From the NCBI GenBank assembly GCA_016194705.1, contig JACQAZ010000002.1, forward strand, positions 1-60,258: DNA of 60,258 nucleotides. Direction: 5' to 3'. This DNA comes from Elusimicrobiota bacterium (GTDB lineage: Bacteria; Elusimicrobiota; Elusimicrobia; UBA1565; UBA9628). Position numbers and translations under genes: made by a program. The notes under the pieces were generated by a model, which was not told the DNA's origin, did not search any database, and worked only from the letters and a program-made list of their open reading frames with translations. Each line of letters starts with the position of its first letter. The first letter of the stretch is position 1. Below are positions 23,387-32,510 of the stretch, piece after piece.

Positions 23387-23399
23387 TCAGCGATACCTC

Positions 23400-23428
23400 A
23401 GTATAAAGGGGTTCATGATGAAAATCAA
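23400..23428 (-). promoter_or_regulatory. Promoter of hicAB
   Basis: On the minus strand TTGATT (23423-23428) and TATACT (23400-23405) are separated by 17 nt. The predicted start site is about 7 nt before the hicA GTG, leaving almost no leader. Confidence 0.65.
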
Positions 23429-23535
23429 GCCTCAATATATATACGAATGAGGCCCCTATTTTGTTCCCTCTCTCGACGAGAGTTCACCGGGAGGATCGAC
23501 AATATTGCCTGGCGGGGAATGGCCGGCGGGTCGAG

Positions 23536-23880
23536 CTAGAGGGAGGCGTCCTGCTTCCAGCTTTTGAGGGAATCGCGAACCGCTTGCGTCTTCGGGCCGT
23601 GGAGCCCGAGGGATTCCATCTCTGCGCAGATCGCGAGCACGGCTTGCCCGTAATCCCAGACGGGCCGCTTGTCTTCGTGCTTGGCGAGGTCCGTTTCGTA
23701 GGCCTGGGTCACGAACTCGGTAAGGTCGAAATCCTCGAGTTTACCGGCCTGCAAGGTCTTGATCGTCTCCTCGACCCAGTTCCGCTCGGCCTTGGGGTCC
23801 GCCTTCGCTGAGATCGCCGCGAGCTTCTTGAGCAACGACACGAGACGGGAGAAATCGGTCTTCTTCGGGTCGAGCCTCAT
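23536..23880 (-). CDS. Small hypothetical helical protein
   Basis: The protein has 114 residues. The ATG at 23880 is 7 nt after TATAAT, a leaderless arrangement almost identical (TATAATCTCAGCGATG) to that of the barrel gene at 46375. The protein is all-helical and charged with no signal peptide: DFSRLVSLLKKLAAISAKAD, WVEETIKTLQAGKLEDFDLT, YETDLAKHEDKRPVWDYGQA. It resembles small cytosolic proteins of unknown function. It is divergent from the exported protein at 23972. Confidence 0.65.
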   Translation of the reverse strand: MRLDPKKTDFSRLVSLLKKLAAISAKADPKAERNWVEETIKTLQAGKLEDFDLTEFVTQAYETDLAKHEDKRPVWDYGQAVLAICAEMESLGLHGPKTQAVRDSLKSWKQDASL

Positions 23881-23918
23881 CGCTGAGATTATATCTTTTG
23901 CGGAGCGGGGATGCCCCC

Positions 23919-23947
23919 TTGACACAGAGGGATTACGGCGCAATACT
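23919..23947 (+). promoter_or_regulatory. Sigma-70-type promoter
   Basis: TTGACA (23919-23924), 17 nt, AATACT (23942-23947). It drives the exported protein at 23972, whose ATG follows GGAGGAGAC. Confidence 0.7.
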
Positions 23948-23971
23948 GGGGTGATCTTTGGAGGAGACGAT

Positions 23972-24952
23972 ATGACTAAACCCCCTCTGTTGCTTCTCTT
24001 CTTGGGCGTCATCTTTCTGTCGGCCGTCAGCCGGGTCAGGGCCGACGAACCGGCCGATTCATATGAGCTGTTGAGCGGCCAATTCCGATCGGTCATCGAT
24101 GCCGAGGGACGCGTGATTCCCGATGAAGGGCTATGGGAAGTCGGCCCCGCCCCTGGCGAGGTCGCCCATTTCGCCCGCTTCGGCGTCAAACTCGACGGCG
24201 TATCGGCGAAAACCCTAAAAGAGGGGCCCGTCGGCGTCGGTTATAAGGATCAGCATGGCGGGAGATGGGAGACGCGCCGGATTCAGGTCATGTTTAAGAA
24301 CGATCTCACGCGCTGCGAGGCCGGTTCCTCGGAAAGGTTCGCTTGCATCTTCCTGGTTCCGGCCTTTGGCGGGTACAAATTGGATCGCAAGCGCTGGGAG
24401 GACGGCCGGATCGTGGGCGCCCTGACTCCAGCCGAGGGCGACTCCATAAGGCGCGCTCAAGAGGAGGTCGACGCAATAAAGCACGTCGCCTACTTGAGGG
24501 AGGAGAAAGCCAGGAAAGCGCGCGGCCAGCTCATGCCGACGGAGCAGACACACACTCCGATGTTCCGGACTCTGACCGCGGCGATACGCCCCTTCGTCGA
24601 CAGCGGCGTCTCGCCCAGCAAAGGAGAGTTCTGCCACTTCACGATCCAAAGCGACGCTGCCGGCTTGAACATGACTTTCACCCGCACAGAGGGCTGGGAC
24701 GACAAAGCGCCTGAGAAAAAGATCGCCGCCGTCCCCATGTCCGCGCTGACCGCCGCGGGCTTCGAGTATCTGCCGCAGTACCGTTCCATCCGCGATCCGA
24801 AGAACCCCGGCTACGGGCTCTACCTTGATCCCTACGTGATCGGGGAAGCCGCGTGCCAGGCGGCCGCTGGGGCCGCGCAGGCCCGGAAGTCGGCGGCTTT
24901 GAGAGAGAAGGGCGACGGCGCGGTCAAGATCGGCGGCCAAACGCTGCCTTAG
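23972..24952 (+). CDS. Exported protein of unknown function
   Basis: The protein has 326 residues. The signal peptide is TKPPLLLLFLGVIFLSAVSRVRA. The start at 23972 is chosen over upstream in-frame codons because it follows GGAGGAG and the promoter. The first half is beta-rich with a Cys pair (LTRCEAGSSERFACIFLV). The middle is a charged helix (RAQEEVDAIKHVAYLREEKA). The last third contains GEFCHFTIQSDAAGLNMTFT and ends in an Ala-rich helix. I recognise no family. Cys content suggests periplasmic disulfides. Confidence 0.68.
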   Translation: MTKPPLLLLFLGVIFLSAVSRVRADEPADSYELLSGQFRSVIDAEGRVIPDEGLWEVGPAPGEVAHFARFGVKLDGVSAKTLKEGPVGVGYKDQHGGRWETRRIQVMFKNDLTRCEAGSSERFACIFLVPAFGGYKLDRKRWEDGRIVGALTPAEGDSIRRAQEEVDAIKHVAYLREEKARKARGQLMPTEQTHTPMFRTLTAAIRPFVDSGVSPSKGEFCHFTIQSDAAGLNMTFTRTEGWDDKAPEKKIAAVPMSALTAAGFEYLPQYRSIRDPKNPGYGLYLDPYVIGEAACQAAAGAAQARKSAALREKGDGAVKIGGQTLP

Positions 24953-25202
24953 CGGCATCGGACGATGCGCGCGCATTGACAGATTCGATTTGAAGTAAGA
25001 CCAAGCCATCGAGGGCGCCTCCTCGAAGGATGTTGGACGAGGGCTGGCAATTGGATCCCGGCCTCGACGAGTGGGACGGCAAGGACCAAGCGTCGGGCGG
25101 TGATTGAGCTCGGGCTCTGAGCGGTGTGGGTCCTGGCGAAGCCAGGGCCATCCCCGGAACGGGGATTCGGTCGTTCACCGACCGATTATAGCGGGGCCGG
25201 TC

Positions 25203-25231
25203 TTGACGCGGCGAGGCCCCGAGGCTATCCT
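25203..25231 (+). promoter_or_regulatory. Promoter in the 24953-25237 gap
   Basis: TTGACG (25203-25208), 17 nt, TATCCT (25226-25231), ending 6 nt before the ATG at 25238: a leaderless design. The rest of the gap (24953-25202) holds two short dyads, CCTGGC-GAA-GCCAGG near 25133 and CCCCGGAACGGGG near 25155, possibly terminators. No further gene is seen. Confidence 0.62.
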
Positions 25232-25237
25232 CCTGAG

Positions 25238-25594
25238 ATGGGACGCAGGGCCATTTTGATCGGAGCGCTCGCGCTGAGCTGCGGCTGCAAGACCCCGCCG
25301 AGGCAATGCCCGGCGGGGGGCTCGGGCAGCGAGGCGGTCAGCGCGATCCTGGCCCAGGCCAAGCAGGCCGATTACGACGGCAAGTACGAGCTGGCCCTCG
25401 ACATCACGGCGCAGGTCACGCGCTTTCGCGGCGACCCCGAGGAGGCCAAGGCCTGGGCCATCCGCGGCAGCACCTTTTATCTCATGGGCAACAAGGGCCG
25501 CGCCAAGGACGCCTGGAAGCGCGCCTTCGAGATCGATCCCTGCATGACGGAAATCCCGGAACTCATCAAGAAGCTCGACTCCGAAAAGAGATGA
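25238..25594 (+). CDS. Small TPR-like lipoprotein
   Basis: The protein has 118 residues. GRRAILIGALALSCGCK is a lipoprotein-type signal with Cys at the end of the hydrophobic run, although the lipobox is not ideal. After a PGGSGSEA linker come two helix pairs of TPR character: AKQADYDGKYELALDITAQV and AWAIRGSTFYLMGNKGRAKD, then AWKRAFEIDPCM, with the A/G-Y/A-P spacing of a TPR (the motif ending in DP). It is probably anchored in the outer or inner membrane as an assembly or scaffold factor. It is convergent with the DUF4384 gene (10 nt apart). Confidence 0.72.
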   Translation: MGRRAILIGALALSCGCKTPPRQCPAGGSGSEAVSAILAQAKQADYDGKYELALDITAQVTRFRGDPEEAKAWAIRGSTFYLMGNKGRAKDAWKRAFEIDPCMTEIPELIKKLDSEKR

Positions 25595-25604
25595 GGCCGC
25601 AGCC

Positions 25605-26747
25605 TCATTGGTGTATGAAGGATAGGTTGTAGAAGAAGTCGCCCTGCGCGGAGAGTTTTCTGGCGATGAGGTCCACCGCGTTGCCTTGCGTGCCCTTGGC
25701 CTTGGTGACGACCTCCGAGCCGCGCTTGCCCGCCACGCCCATGGTGCGGATGGCCTGCTGGATGTCGGGAAGCTTGATCTCCTGGATCCCGTCGAGCCCG
25801 GCGGCGGGGGCGCGCGTGGCGAAGATGTAAATCTGCTCGCGGCCGTGGTTCTCGTCGAGGAAGAGGAACTCCTTGTCGTTGGGGACCCAATACTCCCGCG
25901 GCGACACCGGGTTTTGCGCCGTTTCCAAATCCGCGCTCGGGAAGAGCTTGAACGCTTTCTGCGACGAGTCAACTTGGTAGATGTAGACGTAGCAAGGCTG
26001 CTTCGGGCGCAAGTAGATCGCGTAATTGTCCTTCGAGTTCATCACCATCCCTTCGCGCAGAGGGTAGAGCTTGCCGTCGCCTCCCTCGTAGAAGACTCCT
26101 GTCTCGAGTTCCAGGATGTCCACGGCCGGATGGCCTTCGTCGCCCTTGACGCTCCGCCGCGATTGGTCTTGTGAGGGAGGCTCGCCTTTCTGTTTCGCCG
26201 CGGTCTCCGGCTCGGCTGGGCCGAACTCCTTGAACCGGTGCGAGAGCATGCTCTTGAGGCCCTCGGCTTCCTTTAATCGCGTCGTGGCCGAGGCAAGCAA
26301 GGCGCCGGTGCGCGCGTCCACGGCCTTGATATCGATGGAGACCTCGGGTTCGGCGACACTGTAGGTCCCGGAGACTAGGATGTCCATGCCGCCCTGTTTT
26401 TGCAGGTCCTGCATGGCCTGAGCGTCGTCTCCGACCATTAGGATAGAATCGTGGAGGATCTTCACGAGCTCGCGCCGCTCCATGACGGCGAAGCCGTCCT
26501 TGCCATGGTTGACCAGACGGTTCGAGAGGAGGTCGGCGACCTTCTGCCCGAACTCGGAGGTGTAGCCGGCCTGGGAGAGGTCGGAGAAATCCATGACGCA
26601 GACCTTTCCTTTGAGTTTCTCGACGAGGACGGCGGAGGGCTTCTTGAGCGCCTTGTCCAGGCTCTTGATCCCGGCGTTGTCTTTGGCGCGGATAGGGGCA
26701 GCAGTCGCGGCCAACATTGCGAGCGCGAGAGCGGTCCTTCGGGTCAT
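25605..26747 (-). CDS. Exported DUF4384 protein with CsgG/FlgO-like N-domain
   Basis: The protein has 380 residues. The signal peptide is TRRTALALAMLAATAAPIRA. The N-terminal domain (about 35-190) reads VCVMDFSDLSQAGYTSEFGQ, then DLLSNRLVNHG, MERRELVKILHDS and GGMDILVSGTYSV. That is the alpha/beta pattern of CsgG/FlgO/LpoB-type periplasmic domains. The C-terminal part (about 225-350) has LYPLREGMVMNSKDNYAIYL, YIYQVDSSQKAFKLFPSA and YIFATRAP, as in DUF4384, a domain often fused or adjacent to caspase-like proteases. The ATG overlaps the thioredoxin-TPR stop (ATGA), placing both in one operon divergent from the CHAT protein. Confidence 0.8.
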   Translation of the reverse strand: MTRRTALALAMLAATAAPIRAKDNAGIKSLDKALKKPSAVLVEKLKGKVCVMDFSDLSQAGYTSEFGQKVADLLSNRLVNHGKDGFAVMERRELVKILHDSILMVGDDAQAMQDLQKQGGMDILVSGTYSVAEPEVSIDIKAVDARTGALLASATTRLKEAEGLKSMLSHRFKEFGPAEPETAAKQKGEPPSQDQSRRSVKGDEGHPAVDILELETGVFYEGGDGKLYPLREGMVMNSKDNYAIYLRPKQPCYVYIYQVDSSQKAFKLFPSADLETAQNPVSPREYWVPNDKEFLFLDENHGREQIYIFATRAPAAGLDGIQEIKLPDIQQAIRTMGVAGKRGSEVVTKAKGTQGNAVDLIARKLSAQGDFFYNLSFIHQ

Positions 26748-28300
26748 GAGCCGCCTCCCTTGCGCGGAGCCAGAGCGATGATCCGGTCCCGCAGCGTCGT
26801 CTCGTCGGCCCAACGGCGCCATCGCATGTAGCCCGCGGGGCTGCCCCAGAGGTCCTTGTCGTAATGGTCGCCGATCTGGTCGAAGATCTTGCGCGCGGTC
26901 GCCTTGTCGCCGGCGAGGCAGGCGAAGTGAGCGAAGCCGTTGAGATTTCCGTAGGAGCTTGGATATTTTTTCTGGATGTCGACAAAACCCTGACGCATCT
27001 TGGGCCACGATGCGGGGGTGGCCGTGAAAAGATCCTGAGGATGGAAATAATTCTTGACGGTCATGTACCAAAGGATCCGCGTATAGAGCCCCATGCCTTC
27101 GAAGTCCTTGGTCGCCTGCGCGGCATCCTCCGCAGCGGACACGAGCTCCCTGTCGCTGCCGTACCATTGCGGCTGGAGGTACCACGCGCGCGCGATGTGG
27201 AAGGGTGCGTAGTCGGGTTCGAAGGCGACGGCCTTGCGGTAGAGGGCATCGAACTCGACGCGGTCCCACCCGAGACCGCCGCCCGCCCGCTGCAGAGTGT
27301 GGTAGAGCTCGGGGCATTTCACCGGAAGCTTGTCCGCTTCCTGGAGGATTTCCCGAGCTTTGGCGAGGCGGTCGTGGAACGCACGGGAATTTTCTTCCGA
27401 GACCGTGCTCGCGTAGCCCTCGCCCCGCGCTTTCCAGGCGTACTCGACATAGACGCGGGCCAGGGCCACTCGCGCCGTCACCGATCCGGAACTCGCCTGG
27501 ATCCACTGGTTGATCGCCTCCAGGCGGCCCTGCCAGGCCGCTTCGTCGGCGTTCTCCAAGTCGTCGGCCAGTCCGTCATAGAAGGAAGAGAGCTTCCAGC
27601 GTCCTCCCGGCAAGCGCTCCTTGCGGTCGCGAAGCCCGGCCGCGAAGGCGTCGAGGCCCGCGAAGTCGTGGGACGCCAACAGCCGGCCCGATTGCGTCAG
27701 GACGTCGTCCCGGGCCTTGTACTCTTGTTCCAAGGTCGGGTCCTGCTCCTTGAAGGACTTTATCGGGATCTTCGACTCGGGGGAGCCGTCGTAGAGCTGC
27801 GCCAGAATCCAGTTCTCGATATCGCTCTTTTTGCCCGACCAGGCCTGGAACGGCTTGCGGACCGCGCCGTCGCGCCCGACGAGGAACATCGCCGGCACGA
27901 AGTTTGGCCAGATGTCGTTAGGAAAGCCCGCGGAGTAATAGACTGGATACGGGATCTTGGTCGCGTCCATCCATGGCCTGATCGTGGCCCATCCTCCGTC
28001 GTCGGATGCGACGGGAATGAAGCAGAGTTGCGTGTCCTTGAATCTTTCGAAGAGCCCGTTCATTAGGGCTGTGCTGTCGGGCGTCGCGGGGCACGCGGTC
28101 GTGAAGACAAGGAAAAGGGTCGGCCTGCCCCGGCACTGCGCGTAGTTCCAGTTCTTGCCGGCGGAGTCTTGCAGGAAAAAATCCTCGGGGTGAGCGCTCT
28201 TTTCGAGGCCCAAGCGCCAGGCGGTCTTCGGGGGCGCCGCCGCGTAGATGGCGCCGCCCGCCAGCAGCAGGGCGAGAGGCTTCATGTACGCGGGCTGCAT
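26744..28300 (-). CDS. Exported thioredoxin-fold (TlpA/AhpC-like) protein with helical-repeat domain
   Basis: The protein has 518 residues. MKPLALLLAGGAIYAA (from Met6) is a signal peptide, so the start may be 28285. The first ~150 residues form a TlpA-like domain (NYAQCRGRPTLFLVFTTACP, then FIPVASDDGGWATIRPW, and GRDGAVRK) in which the CxxC is reduced to a single Cys (TACPAT), so it is not a normal disulfide oxidoreductase. The rest is TPR/SEL1-like helical repeats (ASHDFAGLDAFAAGLRDRKE; YSTSYGNLNG-type ends), similar to the helical part of DUF4034-like proteins. It is operonic with the DUF4384 gene and shares the divergent region 28301-28406 with the CHAT gene. Confidence 0.75.
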   Translation of the reverse strand: MQPAYMKPLALLLAGGAIYAAAPPKTAWRLGLEKSAHPEDFFLQDSAGKNWNYAQCRGRPTLFLVFTTACPATPDSTALMNGLFERFKDTQLCFIPVASDDGGWATIRPWMDATKIPYPVYYSAGFPNDIWPNFVPAMFLVGRDGAVRKPFQAWSGKKSDIENWILAQLYDGSPESKIPIKSFKEQDPTLEQEYKARDDVLTQSGRLLASHDFAGLDAFAAGLRDRKERLPGGRWKLSSFYDGLADDLENADEAAWQGRLEAINQWIQASSGSVTARVALARVYVEYAWKARGEGYASTVSEENSRAFHDRLAKAREILQEADKLPVKCPELYHTLQRAGGGLGWDRVEFDALYRKAVAFEPDYAPFHIARAWYLQPQWYGSDRELVSAAEDAAQATKDFEGMGLYTRILWYMTVKNYFHPQDLFTATPASWPKMRQGFVDIQKKYPSSYGNLNGFAHFACLAGDKATARKIFDQIGDHYDKDLWGSPAGYMRWRRWADETTLRDRIIALAPRKGGGS

Positions 28301-28350
28301 ATTGATTCCAGGTTAGCCCCGATCCAAGGAAAAGTCAAGGCGAACCGCCA

Positions 28351-28379
28351 TTGACTTGCTTGGAGCGCAGGCCTATACT
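28351..28379 (+). promoter_or_regulatory. Promoter of the CHAT gene
   Basis: TTGACT (28351-28356), 17 nt, TATACT (28374-28379). The in-frame ATG at 28356 overlaps the -35 box and cannot be the start from this promoter. The ATG at 28407 gives a ~20-nt leader. Confidence 0.72.
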
Positions 28380-28406
28380 TCTTTGGTCTCCGCGTCCGAG
28401 CCCGGA

Positions 28407-31400
28407 ATGCCAACAACCTCCGTCAAGCGCGCCGTCATGCTCCTTTCAGCGGTCCTGCCGCTATTGGCGGTCCTTTCACGAGCGGCCGAAGACGACATCC
28501 GCATCTTTAATATGCCGGGACGGCAGGTCGATCCCAGGATATTCGACCTTCAACAGGAGATCCTTAAGAGCTACGCCAAAGGCGACCTGGCGGCCGCCGT
28601 TCGCTTCAGCGAGGAAGGGCTGGTTTTGGCTGAGAAGAGCGAGGATCCCGCGGTCATCGAGTCCTTTCTCGGCAAGGTGGCGTTTTACAATCATGAACGG
28701 GGCCGCAAAGAGCTTGCGCTGGAGTACTACGGGCGAGCCCTGACTCTGCAGCGGAAGATGGTCTTCAACATTTGGACCGTGGGCGGCGACACCGTGATGG
28801 AGGCCTACATTTACATGTGCCCCTTCCTGCGGAAGCTCGGCCACGCAGCGGAGGCCGCCCAATGCGAGAAGGAATGGAAAGAAGTGCAAGGCGAAAGGGA
28901 AGCTCTTCTCTCCGGCAAGGCGGAAGCAAACCCGGACGACCTGACCGCTGTCGCGACCGCGCCCGCGGCTCAGGAACAAACAACGGCCGCGGCGGAAAAA
29001 GCGGAGTCGTCGGGCGAATTTGACAAGGCCGTGGGGCTCTATGCAGAGGCCCTGCAGGCCCTTCCTCCGAGGGAGTCCGGCCCTCGGGCGGATCTGCTGC
29101 GCCGCCAAGGCATCGCCCTAGGCCGCGCGGGCCGCGCCCGCGAGGCGGGGGAGACTTTTGCCAAGGCGGGAGCCCTTTTCGCGTCCGATTCAGACCTCGG
29201 CGATGAGGCCAATTGCCTCGAGCGCGCCGCGGCCCAGGAAAAAAAGGCCGGCGCCTACGCCTCGGCCGCCGCCCACGAAGCGCGCGCCCTGTGGCTTGCG
29301 CCGCGCGTGGCTCTGGCGCGACGCCACGCCGACGCCGCGGTCGCGGAGGGCGACAAGGCGAGGAGCGAACGGCGCGACGCGGACACGCTCAAGGCCTACC
29401 AAAAGGCGCTTTCCCTCGCCCGGACTGCCGGATTGCAAGGGCCGGGGGAGGCGGGGCTCCTGGTCAACATGGCCTCGGCCATGCTTTTTCAAGGGAACTA
29501 CGAAGGTGCTCTGGAGCACGCCGAGCGGGCGCTCAAGCTCCCGGGGGAGACCGGTGCTGCCAAAGGCTGGGCGTTGTATGGCGAGGCCGCCGCGCTGCAA
29601 GGCCTCGGCCGTTTCCACGAGGCGATCCATCGGTATGAAGATGCTTGGCGATTTTTCCTGCGGCAAGGCAACGAGGAGGCGGAGATGCGGGTCCTCTGGG
29701 GCTTCGGGAGCTTCTGGGGAGCCATAAACGACGGACGCCAGGAAATCCTCTGCTTCAACCGCGCTATCCGGATCGCCGAGAAGCTTAAGAATTACAAGAG
29801 CGTCGATGCTTTGCGCCTCAATATCGCCGCGATGCTCGAGCGCCTGAACAACCCCGATGTCACGGAGCGGGCGTGGAAGGCGCGGCTCGAATCCTCCCGG
29901 CGGACTCGGTATGAGCCCGGGATCGCGGATTCCCTCTGGCGGCTCGGGGATACCGCCGCGTCACGCGGACATTATCAACAATCCCTGGGGTTCTACCGGG
30001 AGTCCCTCGAGCTGCAGCGCAAGACCGGCAACAAGCAGAATGAGCTGGTCGTTCTGCTCCAGTACGCGGGAGCCCAGCGCCTCACCGGCGATCCGTCCGC
30101 GGGTTTGAAGACCCTCGACCAGGCTTTGCGCTTGGCCCAGAGCATGGGGAACAGGGACAATCAGATCCCGGTGCTCGCTTCCATCGCCACGGAGCGCATG
30201 TATCTCGGGGATTTCCCCGCCGCCCTGCGTTCCGCCAATGAGTGCCTGGCCCTGGCCAAGCAGCTGGGTTCCCCCGGACGGGTCGCCGGCGCGGAGATCA
30301 CCTTGGGGTTGGTCTATGACCATATCGGCGATTATGAAGAGAGCCTGCGCCACTACAAGCTGGCCATGCCCGAGGTCGAGAAATCGAAGGATGCTGCCCA
30401 GATGATCGGCCTCCTTGGGAATTTCGGCGAGGCCTACCTCGACATGGGCGATTGGAAGAACGCGGTGGCCTACAACGAGCGCATGCTCAATCTGAACAAC
30501 TGGGGCGGCGGCGTCATCAACATCGGCTACTCGTACTTCGACGGCAAACAATACGGCAAAGCCGCCGAGAAGTTCAACCAGGTCGGCCACAAGCTGGGTC
30601 TCGCTCATATCGATCTGATACGAAAGCGCCACGCCGAAGCCCTGAAGACCTGGCAATCCCTGCTCCCGGAAGCAGAAAAGGAAGGAGATTACACGGTCTT
30701 GATCGCGCTGCGCTCCGGGATCGGGCTGGCGCAAGAGGGGCTGGGCCGTTACGCCGATGCCGCCGCCAGCTACCACGAGGGGGAGAAGCTTCTCGAACGC
30801 GTCCGCGACGGCCTCAGCGAGAGCGGACGGATCCATTTCCTGGCCACCAGCGACTGGAGCTTCCCCCGCATCGAGCCGCACGAAGGAATGGTGCGCGCCC
30901 TGCCTTTTTTAAAGGAAGGCTTGCGCGGCTCGCTTTACGCGGCCGAGTTCACGAGGGCCCGCGTCTTCGCCGAAGCCGCCGCGCGTCTCTATGGGACTCC
31001 TCAGACCCGCCTGCCGCAAGGCCTGGCCGAACGGGAGCAGCGCCTCATCGACTCGATTGCGGCCGCCGTGCGCCGCTCGGACGGCGCCTTCCGCGCCAAC
31101 GACAAGACGGGATTCGCGGCGGCGGAAAGGGAACTCGCGGGCCTCAAGAAAGAGCAGGAGAAACTCGTGGCCGACCTGCGCCGGCAATTCCCTGAATACG
31201 CCTCGGCGCTCTACCCGCGGCCGGTGCACGCGGAGGAGATCGGGCTCGCGCCGGATGAAACCCTCATCGAGTTCGAGGTCACCGAGCCGTACACGAAGGC
31301 CTTCGTCGTGCGCGACGGCAAGGTGGTCTCGAGCTACGACGTGCGGCTCACGCGCGACGAGTTGAGCGAACTCGTGCGAAAGTACCGCGGCTACTTTGAG

Positions 31401-32477
31401 GGCGTCCAGGACAGCGCGGGCCTTGCCGCCTACGACCCCAAGCTCGGGCACAAGCTCTATCAGCTGCTGCTCGAGCCAGCGGTCAAATCGATCCCTCCCG
31501 GCTCGCGGCTCATCGTCGTCCCCGACGAGATCTTGGGCATCCTCCCCTTCGAGAGTCTGGTCGTCTCCCTGCCCCGCAAGCTGCAGTCTCCATCCGGCCG
31601 CCACGGTCCCGTGCCGGCTGGAGTCCGCTACGCGGCGGACGAGTACGACATAGCCTACGCCCAGTCGGCGACCGCTCTGACCGAGCTGCGCGCTTTCTCG
31701 AAACGCGGCGCCACGCCGCGCGAGGCGCTCATCGTCGCCGACCCCATCTTCAACACCTCCGATAGCCGTCTTCGGGGCACGCCCCTGGCCAAGGCCGCGC
31801 TCGATCCCCAGGCCATCCGCACGATGGGCGCCGTCGGACGCACGATGGGCGTCGGAGGCAGCCGTTACAGCCTGACGGAGGAGAAGGTCAAGGGCGACGA
31901 GAGCTTCGTCTTTCCGCGGCTCGACAAGACCAGCGTGCTCGCGGAGGGTCTCGCGCAGTTTTTCGGCTCGCAAGCCGACGAGCTGATCGGCCCTCAAGCC
32001 AGCGAGGCCGAATTGTCCAAAATGGATTTGTCGCAGTACAGGAACGTCGTCTTCGCGACCCACGGCATCTTGGACGGGACGGTCTCGGGGATCGGGGAGC
32101 CGGCCTTGGTCCTCAATCAGCTCGGCAATGAGCCTCCCCAGAACGGCTTCCTGACGATGAGCAAGATCATGGGACTGCGCCTCAACGCCGACGTCGTAGC
32201 CCTGACGGCGTGCGACACCGGGCTGGGACAGCGTCTGACCGGCGAGGGCGTCATGGGCCTTGGGCGGGCGTTCCAATATGCCGGAGCGCGCAACGTCCTC
32301 GTCTCGTTATGGAACGTGGCCGAGGACTCGACCACGCTCTTCGCCGAGAGGTTCTTCCAGTACCTCCACGAGGGCAAGACGAAGCGGGAAGCTCTGCGCC
32401 TCGCTCGCGCGGACCTGCGCCGCGAGGGCTACGAGCACCCGTTCTATTGGGCGCCTTTCATCCTCTTCGGCGACTAG
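28407..32477 (+). CDS. Exported TPR-CHAT protein (caspase-like protease domain)
   Basis: The protein has 1356 residues. The start at 28407 gives a signal peptide (KRAVMLLSAVLPLLAVLSRA). About residues 40-860 are TPR repeats (such as GNYEGALEHAERALKLPGET; IGDYEESLRHYKLAMPEVEK; GLGRYADAAASYHEGEKLLE). A long coiled coil follows at ~870-940. The C-terminal ~330 residues form a CHAT domain, a caspase-HetF-type cysteine protease, with the catalytic dyad His1219 in FATHGI and Cys1269 in LTACDTG. SLWNVAEDSTTLF and YEHPFYWAPFILFGD are standard CHAT ends. An exported TPR-CHAT protein suggests regulated proteolysis or signalling in the periplasm. Substrate is unknown. Confidence 0.92.
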   Translation: MPTTSVKRAVMLLSAVLPLLAVLSRAAEDDIRIFNMPGRQVDPRIFDLQQEILKSYAKGDLAAAVRFSEEGLVLAEKSEDPAVIESFLGKVAFYNHERGRKELALEYYGRALTLQRKMVFNIWTVGGDTVMEAYIYMCPFLRKLGHAAEAAQCEKEWKEVQGEREALLSGKAEANPDDLTAVATAPAAQEQTTAAAEKAESSGEFDKAVGLYAEALQALPPRESGPRADLLRRQGIALGRAGRAREAGETFAKAGALFASDSDLGDEANCLERAAAQEKKAGAYASAAAHEARALWLAPRVALARRHADAAVAEGDKARSERRDADTLKAYQKALSLARTAGLQGPGEAGLLVNMASAMLFQGNYEGALEHAERALKLPGETGAAKGWALYGEAAALQGLGRFHEAIHRYEDAWRFFLRQGNEEAEMRVLWGFGSFWGAINDGRQEILCFNRAIRIAEKLKNYKSVDALRLNIAAMLERLNNPDVTERAWKARLESSRRTRYEPGIADSLWRLGDTAASRGHYQQSLGFYRESLELQRKTGNKQNELVVLLQYAGAQRLTGDPSAGLKTLDQALRLAQSMGNRDNQIPVLASIATERMYLGDFPAALRSANECLALAKQLGSPGRVAGAEITLGLVYDHIGDYEESLRHYKLAMPEVEKSKDAAQMIGLLGNFGEAYLDMGDWKNAVAYNERMLNLNNWGGGVINIGYSYFDGKQYGKAAEKFNQVGHKLGLAHIDLIRKRHAEALKTWQSLLPEAEKEGDYTVLIALRSGIGLAQEGLGRYADAAASYHEGEKLLERVRDGLSESGRIHFLATSDWSFPRIEPHEGMVRALPFLKEGLRGSLYAAEFTRARVFAEAAARLYGTPQTRLPQGLAEREQRLIDSIAAAVRRSDGAFRANDKTGFAAAERELAGLKKEQEKLVADLRRQFPEYASALYPRPVHAEEIGLAPDETLIEFEVTEPYTKAFVVRDGKVVSSYDVRLTRDELSELVRKYRGYFEGVQDSAGLAAYDPKLGHKLYQLLLEPAVKSIPPGSRLIVVPDEILGILPFESLVVSLPRKLQSPSGRHGPVPAGVRYAADEYDIAYAQSATALTELRAFSKRGATPREALIVADPIFNTSDSRLRGTPLAKAALDPQAIRTMGAVGRTMGVGGSRYSLTEEKVKGDESFVFPRLDKTSVLAEGLAQFFGSQADELIGPQASEAELSKMDLSQYRNVVFATHGILDGTVSGIGEPALVLNQLGNEPPQNGFLTMSKIMGLRLNADVVALTACDTGLGQRLTGEGVMGLGRAFQYAGARNVLVSLWNVAEDSTTLFAERFFQYLHEGKTKREALRLARADLRREGYEHPFYWAPFILFGD

Positions 32478-32510
32478 CCCCTTCCCTGCCGGACCAGCTC
32501 GCGCGTGGCG

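Noticed and set aside
23440..23535. Possible gene in the gap before 23536
   Set aside because: Only short frames without start signals or recognisable text.
28356..28406. ATG at 28356 as the CHAT start
   Set aside because: It overlaps the -35 box of a good promoter, and the signal peptide starts better at 28407.
30909..32276. 455-codon antisense frame in the CHAT region
   Set aside because: The CHAT domain with its catalytic dyad is on the plus strand.
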